Of a stretch of DNA of 64,000 nucleotides, positions 1-9,391 are shown in pieces. Where the stretch lies: positions 31,445-95,444 of the forward strand of contig JANQMX010000023.1 of the NCBI GenBank assembly GCA_028279885.1, in the 5' to 3' direction. The notes beneath the pieces were generated by a model, which saw only the letters and a program-made list of their open reading frames with translations, searched no databases and had not been told where the DNA came from. The number at the start of each line of letters is the position of its first letter. The stretch's first letter is position 1. This stretch comes from Rhodovibrionaceae bacterium. GTDB taxonomy: Bacteria; Pseudomonadota; Alphaproteobacteria; Kiloniellales; DSM-21159. Position numbers and translations under genes: made by a program.

Positions 1-459
1 GCCTTGCTGATCGCGGGCGGCCTCGTCTTGGTGCAGCCCTCACTTGCCGTCGCCGCGGAGCACAGCGTCGAAATGCTGAACAGGCACCCGGACGACAAAA
101 AGAAGCGCAATGTCTTCCTGCCTCGCATCCTGACCGTTCAACCTGGGGACACGGTGAACTTCGTCACCGTGGATCGGGGGCACAACAGCGCCTCGATCGA
201 CGGGATGCTTCCTGAGGGCGCCGAGGAGTGGAAAGGCAAGCTCAGTAAGGACACGGCCGTTACGTTCGATAAGCCGGGCTACTACGGCTATCTCTGCACG
301 CCCCACTACGCTCTCGGCATGGTCGGGCTGATCATCGTCGAAGGCGACGGCAAGCTCGCAAATCTGGAAGCGGCGAAAGCGGTCAAGCACCGCGGCCGGG
401 CCAGGGCGGAATTCGAAGAGATTTGGGCTGAGGCGGAAGCGGGCGGCCTCCTGAGCTGA
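1..459 (+). CDS. Pseudoazurin-like blue copper protein, 5'-truncated by window edge
   Basis: Small periplasmic type I copper protein (cupredoxin) that would shuttle electrons, for example to denitrification reductases or cytochrome oxidases. Counting from the TTG at base 4, the four copper ligands are visible as H60 (in DRGHNS), C98 (YLCTPHY), H101 and M106, with the pseudoazurin spacing C-x2-H-x4-M. The frame is open to base 1 and what remains of the signal peptide (LIAGGLVLVQPSLAVAA) lacks its positively charged start, so the true start probably lies before the window. The family assignment is firm. The electron partner cannot be told because the upstream context is missing. Confidence 0.85.
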   Translation, partial: ALLIAGGLVLVQPSLAVAAEHSVEMLNRHPDDKKKRNVFLPRILTVQPGDTVNFVTVDRGHNSASIDGMLPEGAEEWKGKLSKDTAVTFDKPGYYGYLCTPHYALGMVGLIIVEGDGKLANLEAAKAVKHRGRARAEFEEIWAEAEAGGLLS

Positions 460-533
460 CCCGTACCGGATCTCAGTACGCCGGCCGGCTGATCACCCAA
501 GGCTCGGCGGCGATCGACCGTCAGTAGGCCGAG

Positions 534-2957
534 TCAGGCCACCGCCTCCAGGCTCGGCGCGGCCGCCGGCACCTCCAGCGCCTCCCACTCCAGGTCGCCG
601 ACATAGCGGTAGGCCAGGCGGCCCTCGGCATCCATGGCGAAGAGGTGCAGCCAGCGATTGTCGAACAGCGCGCGCACGCCGTCGTGGCGGCTGAGGATGT
701 CGCTCATCGCCTCGCGCGGCGCCTCGATGCAGACCGACAGGCGCAGCGGGTCATGGATGCTTCGCTCGCCGTCGTTCACCGACTGCCAGGGCAGGCCGGC
801 GCGCAGCAGCCCGCCGTTGCCCTCGAAGACGCCGATGCCGCCGACCACGTTGTGCAGCAGCTTGTTGCCCGAGCCGAAGGTCTGCGGTGCGACGGTGGAG
901 CCGTAGTACTGCAGGCTGATCCAGCTCGCCACCACGACCGGCGCCGTCATAATCAGCTCCAGCACGCCGAAGCCCTTCTCGCTGTCCTGCTTCCAGTCGT
1001 AGTCGTGCAGGAAGGCGCGGCCTTCCAGGCTGCGCCCCGCGGTGCGGCTGCGCGGTGCGGCGATGAAGGCCTTGCAGCCGGCGAGCGCCCATTCGGGCCG
1101 CACCTCGGCCCAATCGCGGGCGCGCTCGGCAATATCGCCTTCGGCGGTAGCGCGCGGCAGGCGCAAGGCCCGCTCGCCGCGCGTCACCCTGCCGGCCGCA
1201 TCCAGCCATTGCCCGACCCGCCGGAGGTCCGAGGCATGCTCGGGCGACAGCCGGTCCCGGTCGTAGAGCGTGACCGCATCGGTGGTGGTGTCGTGCAGCG
1301 CGGCAACGAAGAGCGTGTCCTCGGGCACCGCGATGCCGCGGCCGACCAGCCCTTGGCGCACCTCGGCATCGTTGAGCAGCCCGGCGAGCAGGCGGGCGTT
1401 GACCTCACCCGAATAGCCGCCGCAGGCGCCGCAATGCAGCCCGCTGGCATGGGGGTTGTTGACCACGTTGGCGCCGTGGCCGGCGAGCACCACCACCCGA
1501 GCGAAGCCCCGGGTCAGGGACATGGCGCGCAGCACTGTCTCCGCCGCGCCGATGCGCGTTTCCAGGTCGAGCGCCGGGTCGAAGCGGGGGGCGGGATCGT
1601 TGGGCACGGCCATGGGGTTGAGGCCGAGCGCGTCGCGAATCAGCTTGCCGATGTAGACCGGCCCCATGGCCTCGACGAAGGCGAAGGAGGAAACGGCGGC
1701 GAGCTTGAAGCGCCCCCAGGCCCGCTTGGCACGCGCCGCGTAGCGAGCGGCCAGGTCGTCGGGCTCGCTGTCCGGAGCGCCGGAGGACGAGGTGACGTTT
1801 GGATTGAGCAGCACCGGCAGGCGCAGCTCCTCCACGTCCGAGGCGAAGCGACGATGCTTGGCGAAGACGCCGAAGAAGCCCGCGAAGCCCAGCGTGCGGA
1901 TCCCGGGGTCGACGGCTTCGAGCGCGCGGCGGAAGACCTCCGAGCGCACATCGATGCAGAAGGCCATCTGCAGGGCCGGCCGCGCCTCGTCGCCCTCGGG
2001 CGCGGGAGCGGCAAGCGTATCGGCGAGACCGCGCTGAGCGGCGCGCTCGGCGGCTTCCTGCAGGATCGCATCGACGATCAGCGCGGCGCGCGGCGCGAGC
2101 GCGATCTCATGCGCGGCGCGCACCTTGGCCCAGTCGTCGGCGATCGCTGCCTCGTGCTGCGCGAAGAGGGCCTCTTCCCAGAGCAGGCGGATGGCCAGGA
2201 AGTCGGTGATCGTGCTGTCCGACTCCTCGGCCAGCTCGGCGCGCCAGAGCTGATAGCGGGCGTACTGCGCCCAGCCGCCGAGGGAGAAGAGTAGCTGATG
2301 GAAATAGCTCTCGAGCGCATCCTCCCCGAGGCCGAGCCGGAGGACGGACCGAGCGATCGCTTCGCCGGGGTTCTGCGGCGCCTCGGCGACGAAGGCGGCG
2401 AAGCCGTCGAGTCCCATGATCTCTGGCGTGAGGTCGTGGGTACCGTGGGCGCAGAAGGCCGACCAAGCGCGCTTGCCGCGCGGGGCCGCCCAAAGCGCCT
2501 GGCCCTGGTCGAAATAGCCGCCGGCCCAGGCGCCAAAGCGCTCGGCGATAAGGCCGGGCCAGTCCATGCCGCTGGCTTCGGCCGCGAGATCAGCGACGCT
2601 GGGCAGGGCTTTGGGTTGCGGCTGCGCTTCGGTGGCAGCGGCCTTCAGCGCGGCGACGTCGGACGGCGTGTCGGCATGAGGCGAGGCCGCCAGCGCGGCG
2701 GCGAGATCGTCCTCTGTGATCTCGCCGGAGGCGATGCGGCCGAGATACCAGTCGCGCGGCATGGCGATCGGCACGCCGCCGATGCGGCCGAGCCGCGCGC
2801 CCGCCTCGGCTAGCGTCTCGCCGGTCTGGCCGAGGTAGGGGTTGACCGCGACATAGGAGGCGAGCGGCCAGAGCGGCGGAATCTGGCGGGCCGCGGCATC
2901 GCCGGCCGCCTCCAGGGCCGAGAGGTCGATGGGCGCAGTCGTGGCGTCGGTCATCAT
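534..2957 (-). CDS. dabA: Inorganic carbon pump subunit DabA (DUF2309)
   Basis: Cytoplasmic carbonic-anhydrase-like subunit of the DabAB pump, which couples an ion gradient to vectorial CO2 hydration and so accumulates bicarbonate. At 807 residues it is near family length. The zinc-site residues expected for DabA are present: C334 and D336 (FCIDVRSE), H494 (AGHGANVV) and C509 (LHCGACGG). The 15-residue H-to-C spacing matches the characterised Halothiobacillus protein as I recall it. The open frame extends to 3038, but ATG 2957 is chosen because an AGGAG lies just upstream and the extension would run into dabB. It follows dabB by 22 bp, so the two genes form one operon. Confidence 0.92.
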   Translation of the reverse strand: MMTDATTAPIDLSALEAAGDAAARQIPPLWPLASYVAVNPYLGQTGETLAEAGARLGRIGGVPIAMPRDWYLGRIASGEITEDDLAAALAASPHADTPSDVAALKAAATEAQPQPKALPSVADLAAEASGMDWPGLIAERFGAWAGGYFDQGQALWAAPRGKRAWSAFCAHGTHDLTPEIMGLDGFAAFVAEAPQNPGEAIARSVLRLGLGEDALESYFHQLLFSLGGWAQYARYQLWRAELAEESDSTITDFLAIRLLWEEALFAQHEAAIADDWAKVRAAHEIALAPRAALIVDAILQEAAERAAQRGLADTLAAPAPEGDEARPALQMAFCIDVRSEVFRRALEAVDPGIRTLGFAGFFGVFAKHRRFASDVEELRLPVLLNPNVTSSSGAPDSEPDDLAARYAARAKRAWGRFKLAAVSSFAFVEAMGPVYIGKLIRDALGLNPMAVPNDPAPRFDPALDLETRIGAAETVLRAMSLTRGFARVVVLAGHGANVVNNPHASGLHCGACGGYSGEVNARLLAGLLNDAEVRQGLVGRGIAVPEDTLFVAALHDTTTDAVTLYDRDRLSPEHASDLRRVGQWLDAAGRVTRGERALRLPRATAEGDIAERARDWAEVRPEWALAGCKAFIAAPRSRTAGRSLEGRAFLHDYDWKQDSEKGFGVLELIMTAPVVVASWISLQYYGSTVAPQTFGSGNKLLHNVVGGIGVFEGNGGLLRAGLPWQSVNDGERSIHDPLRLSVCIEAPREAMSDILSRHDGVRALFDNRWLHLFAMDAEGRLAYRYVGDLEWEALEVPAAAPSLEAVA

Positions 2958-2979
2958 GGGTCTTGTCTCCTCTCGGGGG

Positions 2980-4539
2980 TCAGGCGGAGCGGCGGCGGGA
3001 CCAGTTGCCGACCAGGCGATCGAACACCGCGTTGGCATAGAGGCCGTTCGAGAGATGCACGCGCAGGCCGGCGGCGGCCGGGTGATAGGCCCAGAGCGGG
3101 AACATGGCCTGGGCTACGGCGACCAGGCCGAAGCTGAACAGGGCCAGGGTCAAGAGCGCCCATTCGAGCGGCCCCGGCGCGGGGGTCGGCGGCAGGGTGC
3201 CGGCGGTCAGCCATTGCGCGCCGGTCTGCAGGGCAAAGTAGCTGACGGAGGCGGCGACGGCATAAAGCGCCGTCCGTTGGGTCAGCACCCGCGGCGCCGC
3301 ATCGGCCAGTCCCTGGGCTATGAGATAGGCAACGCCGAAGATCAGAATGGCGCCGAGCGCGATGGCCTGCGGCGACTTGCCGTCGAGCCCGAAGACGAAG
3401 GCGGTGAAGGCGTAGATCACCAGCGCCAGAAGGAAGGCACGGGCCACCGCCCAGCCGTTGGGGATGGCAACCGGACCCGGCCGGCGAATGGCCGCCACCA
3501 GATCCACCGCCGTGCCGGAAGCCAGGAAGGCGTGCGCCTTGTAGAGCGAATGGGCGACGATGTGCAGCAGCGCCAGCGGGAAGAGGGCGAGGCCGCACTG
3601 CATGATCATGAAGCCCATCTGGGCGATGGTCGACCAGGCCAGCGAGCTCTTCACCGCCGGCTGGGCCAGCATGGCGAGCCCGCCGAACAGTGCGGTGAAG
3701 CCGCCTACCATGACCAGCACCGCCAGAATACCGGGCGCCAGCAGCATCACGTCGGCAAAACGAATCAGCAGGAAGCCGCCCGCATTGATCACGCCGGCAT
3801 GCAGCAGCGCCGAGACCGGCGTCGGCGTCTCCATCACCTCGATCAGCCAACCGTGGGTCGGGAACTGCGCCGACTTGAGGATGGCGGCGAGCGCCAGCAG
3901 GCCGGCCGCCCAGATCGTCCCGGCGGGGGCGACGCCCTCGCGCGCGGCGACGAGGATCGACTCGATGTCGGCCGTGCCGTAGCCGAAGAAGAGCAGCAGC
4001 GCCGCGCCGATCAAGGCCGCGTCGCCGAGCCGCGAGGTGACGGACTTCTTGCGCGCCGCCCGCACGGCCTGGATGCGGTCGCGATAGAAGAGAAGCAGCC
4101 GATGCAGGCAGAGGCTGGTGGCGATCCAGGCGGCGACCAGATGGAAGAGGTTGCCCGCCTGGACCAGCAGCAGCACGGCGGCAAGCGTTGCCGCGATCCA
4201 GCCGAGGAAGGCGCCCTGGCGCGCTTCGCCGTCGAGATAGGAGCGCAAGTAGCGCACCACCACCCAGCCGACGAAGGCGACGAGCACCAGCATGGTGGCG
4301 CTCACCGCATCGAGCCGTGACGAGAAGCCGACCTCGCCGATGCCGATGAGCGGCCCGGTGCCGGACCCTTGTGCGACGACCAGCGCCGCCGCGCCGAGCG
4401 CCGCGGCTAGCGCGACCAGGGCCGCGGCTTCGCTAAGCTGAGGGACCAACTGCGGGCGCTGGCCCGGGCGGGTGAAGGCAAAAGCCGCTGCCAACAGCAG
4501 CACGGCGGGCGCGATCAGCGGAACGAGATCGTAGAGCAT
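2980..4539 (-). CDS. dabB: Inorganic carbon pump membrane subunit DabB (NuoL-like)
   Basis: Polytopic membrane protein of the proton-conducting NuoL/MrpA transporter family (519 residues). With DabA it forms the energised inorganic-carbon pump. The protein is hydrophobic almost throughout and carries the family core, with conserved lysine and histidine positions in segments such as [26 protein letters not shown] and [12 protein letters not shown] lone NuoL homologue directly before a DUF2309 gene, with no other complex I genes, is diagnostic of dabB. It is the promoter-proximal gene and diverges from a LysR-type regulator, which probably controls it. Confidence 0.9.
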   Translation of the reverse strand: MLYDLVPLIAPAVLLLAAAFAFTRPGQRPQLVPQLSEAAALVALAAALGAAALVVAQGSGTGPLIGIGEVGFSSRLDAVSATMLVLVAFVGWVVVRYLRSYLDGEARQGAFLGWIAATLAAVLLLVQAGNLFHLVAAWIATSLCLHRLLLFYRDRIQAVRAARKKSVTSRLGDAALIGAALLLFFGYGTADIESILVAAREGVAPAGTIWAAGLLALAAILKSAQFPTHGWLIEVMETPTPVSALLHAGVINAGGFLLIRFADVMLLAPGILAVLVMVGGFTALFGGLAMLAQPAVKSSLAWSTIAQMGFMIMQCGLALFPLALLHIVAHSLYKAHAFLASGTAVDLVAAIRRPGPVAIPNGWAVARAFLLALVIYAFTAFVFGLDGKSPQAIALGAILIFGVAYLIAQGLADAAPRVLTQRTALYAVAASVSYFALQTGAQWLTAGTLPPTPAPGPLEWALLTLALFSFGLVAVAQAMFPLWAYHPAAAGLRVHLSNGLYANAVFDRLVGNWSRRRSA

Positions 4540-4640
4540 CGGCAGGTCGTCTCCGGGGGCGGATCGGGGGGGGCAAATCGAACGCCTCCGGATCTAGGTC
4601 TTGCGACGAGTCAAGAAAAATACATTGTTTTTTGCTTTTC

Positions 4641-4657
4641 GTTCTGTTTTCTAGAAC
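4641..4657. promoter_or_regulatory. Dyad in the dabB-lysR divergent promoter
   Basis: GTTCT-N7-AGAAC inverted repeat ending 4 bp before the LysR ATG, in an unusually AT-rich stretch (about 4612-4657) between the divergent dabB and lysR genes. Its position would suit autoregulation by the LysR protein. It is short, so assignment as an operator is an inference. Confidence 0.35.
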
Positions 4658-4661
4658 GATT

Positions 4662-5549
4662 ATGGCCGAGCTGAACTACCACCACCTGCGCTACTTCCAG
4701 GTCGTGGCCCATGAGGGCAACCTGACCCGGGCGGCAGCGCGGCTGAACGTGTCGCAGTCGGCGGTCTCGACCCAGGTCCGCCAGCTCGAGGAGCGGGTCG
4801 GCCAAGACCTCTTCGAGCGGCGCGGCCGGGCGCTCCTTCTCACTGAGGCCGGGCGCATCGCGCTCGACCACGCCGATGCCATCTTCGCCACCGGGCGGGA
4901 GCTGATCGCCACGCTGCAGCAAAGCGGGCGGGCGCGGAAGGCGCTGCGCGTCGGCTCCCTGGCCACCCTGTCGCGCAACTTTCAGCTGGCCTTCCTGCGC
5001 CCGGTGCTGGGCCGGCCGGACGTCGAGGTCATCCTGCGCTCGGGCAGCGCGGTCGAGCTCTACAGCGCGCTCGGCGCTCTGAATCTCGATCTGGTGCTGA
5101 CCAACCAGCCGCCGCCCGCCGATGCCTTGACCTCCTTCATCGTGCAGCGCCTGGACGAGCAGAGCGTCAGCCTGATCGGCGTGCCCGCGCTCTGCCCGCC
5201 AGGTCTGTCCTTGGCCGAGCGCTTGGCCGAGGCGACGCTGGTTCTGCCCACGGCGGAGAGCGCCCTGCGCATGGGCTTCGATGCCCTGGTCGATCGGCTC
5301 GATGTGACGCCGCAGATCGCCGCCGAAGTCGACGACATGGCGATGATGCGTCTCCTGGCGCGGGAGGGGATCGGCCTCGCCGTGCTGCCGCCGATCGTGG
5401 TGCGCGACGAGCTGGCCAGCGGCAGCCTGGTCGAATGCGCCAAGCTGCCCAACCTGACCGAGCCCTTCTATGGCGTCACGGTCGAGCGGCGCTTTCCCAA
5501 CCCGCTCCTCGCCGACCTGCTGCGCGAGAAGCGGGTTGGCTCAGCGTAG
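4662..5549 (+). CDS. LysR-type regulator, divergent from dabBA
   Basis: LysR-family transcription factor of 295 residues. The N-terminal winged helix-turn-helix (ELNYHHLRYFQVVAHEGNLT, then RLNVSQSAVSTQVRQLE) is followed by a periplasmic-binding-like effector domain. ATG 4662 is chosen over an upstream in-frame start at 4632 because family members begin just before the HLRYF helix. Its divergence from dabBA suggests that it controls inorganic-carbon uptake, a role analogous to CbbR/CmpR-type regulators. The effector is unknown. It ends 5 bp before the convergent MFS gene. Confidence 0.88.
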   Translation: MAELNYHHLRYFQVVAHEGNLTRAAARLNVSQSAVSTQVRQLEERVGQDLFERRGRALLLTEAGRIALDHADAIFATGRELIATLQQSGRARKALRVGSLATLSRNFQLAFLRPVLGRPDVEVILRSGSAVELYSALGALNLDLVLTNQPPPADALTSFIVQRLDEQSVSLIGVPALCPPGLSLAERLAEATLVLPTAESALRMGFDALVDRLDVTPQIAAEVDDMAMMRLLAREGIGLAVLPPIVVRDELASGSLVECAKLPNLTEPFYGVTVERRFPNPLLADLLREKRVGSA

Positions 5550-5554
5550 TACCG

Positions 5555-6766
5555 TCAGACGCGTTGCGCGGCCATCGCTGCCGGGGTGCGGGCGGCGCGG
5601 CGCTCCGCCCGGATCAGCCAGACCACCGCCAGGCCGGCGAGGCTGGCGAAGACCACGCCGGCGGCAACGAAGCCCATGGGCTCCCAGGCCTCCATGGCGG
5701 CACCGAAGGCCGGCGGACCGCCCAAAGTGCCGAGCTGGTAGAGCACCAGGAAGGCGGCGTTGGCCGAGGCGAGGTCGCGGACCGGCAGCCGCTCGCCCAG
5801 GATGGCGAGGCCGAGCGTGTAGTAGGCGCAGGCCACGCCGCCGAGAACGAAGACCGCCAGCAGAGCCAAGACGGGACTCTCCGCCACCGCGAGGCCGGCA
5901 GGCACGGCCAGCGCGATGAAGCCCGCGATCAGCCACAGCATCAGCCGCTCCCGCCGCATGCGGTCGGCCAGCCAGCCGAACAGGAAGGCGAGCACCACGC
6001 CGCCCCAAAGGAAGGCGCTGACCAGATGCAAAGCCGTGTCTGCACTGGCACCCTGGCGCAGGGAGAAGTTGGGCAGCAGTGCGATGTAGGAATACTCGAT
6101 GACGCCGGCGACAAGGGCGCCGACCATGCCGATGGGCACGGCGCGGGCGATGGTCAGAAAGCCACCCGAGGCATGCTCTTCCATGGGCGGTGCCAGGCGC
6201 CAGGCCAGCACCAGCGGAATGCTGGCCATGAGCAACGCAACACCACCGAAGACGTAAGGCGCATGACCGTCCATCGGCAGAAAGCCCAGGGCGATCGGCC
6301 CAGCGCCATAGCCGCCGAACAGCGCCACCACATAGAGCGCCAGCACCCGGCCGCGCGTCTCTTCACTGCTGACGGTGTTGATCCAGGTCTCGCCGAGCAG
6401 CCAGGGGAACAGCAGCCCGAGGCCCATCAGAAAGCGCAGGACCATCCAGCCCTCGACGCTTTGCCACAGCGGCAGCAGGGCGAAGCCGATCAGCCCCAGC
6501 ACGCAGCCGCCCGCCATGGCCGGCACGAAGCCGAGGCGGGCCGAGATGCGGGGCGCGAAGGGCAAGAGCACCAGCGCGGCCAGCGCCGGCATGCCGGCGG
6601 CCAGGCCGGTCACCCACGCCGGCGCACCCCAGGCTTCGAAGGTGAGCGAGGTGAGCGGATAGCCGACGCCGTGCGCCAGCCCGAGAAAGAAGGTCGCCAC
6701 GACGACGACGGCGATGCCGAGCGCGCGTTCGTTTCGGCTCAGAAAAGAAGTCGAAGCGGTTGCCAT
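5555..6766 (-). CDS. MFS transporter (YcaD-like)
   Basis: Major facilitator superfamily permease of 403 residues with about twelve hydrophobic segments. The segment GETWINTVSSEETRGRVLALY and the cytoplasmic-loop motif GWLADRMRRERLM are typical of YcaD-like drug or metabolite exporters. The open frame continues to 7024, but the ATG at 6766 (MATASTSFLSRNERALG) precedes the first membrane helix, and the extension would cross the regulator's promoter. The divergent TetR gene starts 116 bp away and probably represses it. The substrate is unknown. Confidence 0.82.
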   Translation of the reverse strand: MATASTSFLSRNERALGIAVVVVATFFLGLAHGVGYPLTSLTFEAWGAPAWVTGLAAGMPALAALVLLPFAPRISARLGFVPAMAGGCVLGLIGFALLPLWQSVEGWMVLRFLMGLGLLFPWLLGETWINTVSSEETRGRVLALYVVALFGGYGAGPIALGFLPMDGHAPYVFGGVALLMASIPLVLAWRLAPPMEEHASGGFLTIARAVPIGMVGALVAGVIEYSYIALLPNFSLRQGASADTALHLVSAFLWGGVVLAFLFGWLADRMRRERLMLWLIAGFIALAVPAGLAVAESPVLALLAVFVLGGVACAYYTLGLAILGERLPVRDLASANAAFLVLYQLGTLGGPPAFGAAMEAWEPMGFVAAGVVFASLAGLAVVWLIRAERRAARTPAAMAAQRV

Positions 6767-6831
6767 GAAGAGTCTCCAGAAAGGTCGCCTGCCTCCCAGG
6801 CGCCAGGGCGCTGGAAGCTTGATTTCTGCAC

Positions 6832-6852
6832 TGCAAAGATATAAACTCTGCA
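6832..6852. promoter_or_regulatory. Candidate TetR operator
   Basis: Hyphenated dyad TGCAnAG-N7-CTnTGCA between the divergent MFS and tetR genes, overlapping an AT-rich segment that should hold the promoters. A partial direct repeat (CTGCAAAGATATA at 6831 and CTGCAATATA at 6848) overlaps it. Size and position fit a TetR operator; binding is inferred. Confidence 0.4.
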
Positions 6853-6881
6853 ATATAGAAATTTCAAGAGGACTCTTTGCT

Positions 6882-7532
6882 TTGGCGAGAAAAGCAGCGC
6901 GGCCCGGCCCCAGAGGCCTCGAGCCGGAGGAGATCGTGACGGCCGCCGTCGCGGTCATGGAGGAGGAAGGCCCGGGCGGCTTCAGCGTCCGCAAGGTCGC
7001 GGCGCTGATCGGCTGCGACGTCATGGCCGTGCTCTATCACTACAAGTCCAAGGAGGGCTTGGAGCGGGCCATGGCCGACGCGCTCAACGCGCGCCTGGTG
7101 CCGGTCGACCCCGACGCACCCTGGCGCACGCGCCTGGCCGAGCTGGCCTGGCAGTACCGGGCGCTGGCGTTGACCTTCCCCAAGACCTTTCCGCTGCTGC
7201 TCAGGTTCTGGGTCACCGGCCCGGCCGACTACCACCACGCCGAGATGGTCTACCAGGCGCTGGACGATGCCGGCCTGACTGACGAAGAGATCGTCGATTG
7301 CTGCTTCGGCTGGTATGCCAGCGTGCTCGGCCTCGCCGCCGCCGAGGCGGGCGGGCTGCTGCAGCCGGCGAGCGCCGAGATGCTGGCCGAGGCCGAGAGT
7401 CTCTCGCCAGACGACTATCCCATGAACGTCCGACTGTTGCCGGCCTTCCGCGCGCAAAAGGAAGGCCGCAGCTTCGCGCTGATGGTCGAGGCCATCCTCG
7501 CCGGTATCGAGCGGACGTTGGTCGAACGCTGA
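6882..7532 (+). CDS. TetR-family repressor
   Basis: TetR-type regulator of 216 residues. The N-terminal helix-turn-helix is seen in EEIVTAAVAVMEEEGPGGFS followed by VRKVAALIGCDVMAVLYHYK, and the C-terminal part resembles the TetR_C ligand-binding domain. The frame is open from 6714, but the TTG at 6882 is preferred because AAGAGGA lies about 9 bases before it and earlier starts would cover the divergent promoter and MFS coding sequence. It most likely represses the adjacent MFS exporter. No downstream partner is apparent. Confidence 0.82.
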   Translation: MARKAARPGPRGLEPEEIVTAAVAVMEEEGPGGFSVRKVAALIGCDVMAVLYHYKSKEGLERAMADALNARLVPVDPDAPWRTRLAELAWQYRALALTFPKTFPLLLRFWVTGPADYHHAEMVYQALDDAGLTDEEIVDCCFGWYASVLGLAAAEAGGLLQPASAEMLAEAESLSPDDYPMNVRLLPAFRAQKEGRSFALMVEAILAGIERTLVER

Positions 7533-7593
7533 GACGCGCCGCTCGCTTGGCCGGCGCAGGCTGATGCCGGAGCCATCAGGCAATCGAGTCGAG

Positions 7594-8883
7594 TCAGCGG
7601 GCCAGGCTGGGGACCCAAAGCGCCAGCTCCGGCACGAACCAGACGGCCATGACGACCAGGAAGATGGTCAACAGGAAGGGCCAGCAGGCCCTGACCACCA
7701 GATCGAAGGGCACCTGGGCGATCCGGGTCATGACGAAGAGCACCATGCCGAAAGGCGGCGTCGCCTCGCCGATCACCAGCACCATGATCATGATGACGCC
7801 GAAGTGGACCGGGTCCATGCCGATGCTGACCGCGATCGGCACCAGGATCGGCGTCAGGATGTTGAGCGAAACGGCCACCGCCATGAAGCAGCCGACGATC
7901 AGCAGGAAGGCCACGATCATCAGCATGACCAGGGTCGGGTCGGTGGTGATCCCGGCAATGCCGTCGGCAATGGTCTGAGGCAGGCGGGCGCGAGTCAGGA
8001 TCCAGGCGAAGAGACCGGAACAGGCCAGGATGAACATGATGATGGCGGAGTCGAAGGCAGACTTCCGGAAGACCCGCGCCAGACCACGCAAGTCGACGGA
8101 GCGGTGGATGACCACCGCGACGATGGTTGCCCAGAGCGCCGCGATCGCCGCCGACTCGGTGGCAGTGAACAGGCCGGCCAGGATGCCACCGATCAGGATG
8201 AGAGGCGTCAGCAAGGCCCAGATCGCCCGGCCGAACCAGGCGACCAGCGCGCGCCAGCCCGGGAAGGGCTGCGAGGGCAGGCGCCGGCGGCGCGCCATCA
8301 GAGCCACCAGGATCATCATGCTGACGGCCATCAGCAGTCCCGGGATGGCACCGGCCAGCAGCACGTCGCTGGGCGAGACCTCGGCCAAGACCGCAAAGAT
8401 GATGGCGGCGATGGAGGGCGGAATGATCGGGCCGATCAAAGCGCTGCCGACCGTCACACCGATCGAGGTGCGGTCGTCGTACTTGGCTTCCCGCATCGCC
8501 TTCAGCTCGATGGCGCCGAGCCCGGCGGCATCGGCAGTGCCGGAGCCCGACATGCCGGCGAAGAGCATGGAGGCGAGGACGTTGACCTGGGCCAGCCCGC
8601 CGCGCCAGTGACCCACCAACGCGTTGGCGAAGCCGAACAGGCGGGTCGTCGCCCCCGACTCGTTCATCATGTGGCCGACGAAAAGAAACAGCGGAATGGC
8701 CAAGAGGGTAAAGGAGTCGATCGTCCCCACCAGCCGTTGGGCGATGATCTCGAAGGGAATGGCATCCAGCCCACGGACGACCCCGAAGTATCCGAGGCTG
8801 GCCGCGCCCAACGCAAAGCCGGCCGAGACCCCGAGCAACAGCAGCAGAACCAGCGCCGCCAGCAGCCAAAGCGCAGCAATCAC
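7594..8883 (-). CDS. dctM: TRAP transporter large permease (DctM)
   Basis: Large membrane subunit of a tripartite ATP-independent periplasmic (TRAP) transporter, 429 residues with about twelve hydrophobic segments and the family signatures MSGSGTADAAGLG and LIGPIIPPS. It drives solute uptake with an ion gradient, working with the small permease and binding protein encoded just upstream. Its ATG overlaps the dctQ stop codon (ATGA), so the genes are translationally coupled. The substrate is not determinable from sequence, but the linked lyase-like enzyme points to a di- or tricarboxylate or a related organic acid. Confidence 0.93.
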   Translation of the reverse strand: MIAALWLLAALVLLLLLGVSAGFALGAASLGYFGVVRGLDAIPFEIIAQRLVGTIDSFTLLAIPLFLFVGHMMNESGATTRLFGFANALVGHWRGGLAQVNVLASMLFAGMSGSGTADAAGLGAIELKAMREAKYDDRTSIGVTVGSALIGPIIPPSIAAIIFAVLAEVSPSDVLLAGAIPGLLMAVSMMILVALMARRRRLPSQPFPGWRALVAWFGRAIWALLTPLILIGGILAGLFTATESAAIAALWATIVAVVIHRSVDLRGLARVFRKSAFDSAIIMFILACSGLFAWILTRARLPQTIADGIAGITTDPTLVMLMIVAFLLIVGCFMAVAVSLNILTPILVPIAVSIGMDPVHFGVIMIMVLVIGEATPPFGMVLFVMTRIAQVPFDLVVRACWPFLLTIFLVVMAVWFVPELALWVPSLAR

Positions 8884-9389
8884 TGAGGCGCCTCCGGATA
8901 CTTTGGCGGCTGGGCAGCGGCGAGGGCCAGCAGGCCCTGACGCAGCTTTTCCACCAGAACGAAGATCGACAGCAGGCTGCCGAGGAAGGGGGCGAGATAG
9001 ATGTGTCCCTGGTGCAGGAAGGTGATCGCCGGCAGCGACAGCCCCCAGTTGGAGCGCATCAAGAGGAAGGCACCGGTGGCGATGGCCGCCAGCAGCACCA
9101 GCATGATCAGGGCATAGGCGAGGCGCAGGGCGGCCAGGCTGCGCGGCCCGGTCAGGACAAAGCGGTCGATCAGATCAATGCGCACGTCACCTTCGGCATG
9201 CACCACCATCACCAGGCCAAGGAAGACGGCATAGATGTTCAGCAGGCGGGCGCCGTCCTCGCTGAAGATCATCGAGACGCCGAAATAGCGATAGAAGACC
9301 TGCGCCAGCACCATGACCAGGAAGCCGGCGAAGCAGAGCGCAGCGAGGGCCATCGACGCCCTCGCTGCGGCATCCGCCAAACGCTGCAT
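8880..9389 (-). CDS. dctQ: TRAP transporter small permease (DctQ)
   Basis: Four-helix small permease of a TRAP transporter (169 residues). The motif FYRYFGVSMIFSEDGARLLNIY in the first half of the protein is typical of DctQ proteins. The frame is open much further upstream, but that part is a shadow of dctP; ATG 9389 gives a normal family length and lies 2 bp after the dctP stop. It bridges the binding protein and the large permease in the complex. Operon order is dctP-dctQ-dctM. Confidence 0.9.
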   Translation of the reverse strand: MQRLADAAARASMALAALCFAGFLVMVLAQVFYRYFGVSMIFSEDGARLLNIYAVFLGLVMVVHAEGDVRIDLIDRFVLTGPRSLAALRLAYALIMLVLLAAIATGAFLLMRSNWGLSLPAITFLHQGHIYLAPFLGSLLSIFVLVEKLRQGLLALAAAQPPKYPEAPQ

Positions 9390-9391
9390 GC

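Noticed and set aside
645..2294. 549-codon open frame opposite dabA
   Set aside because: Low-complexity Q/A/G/R-rich translation typical of antisense of GC-rich genes; dabA has all family residues.
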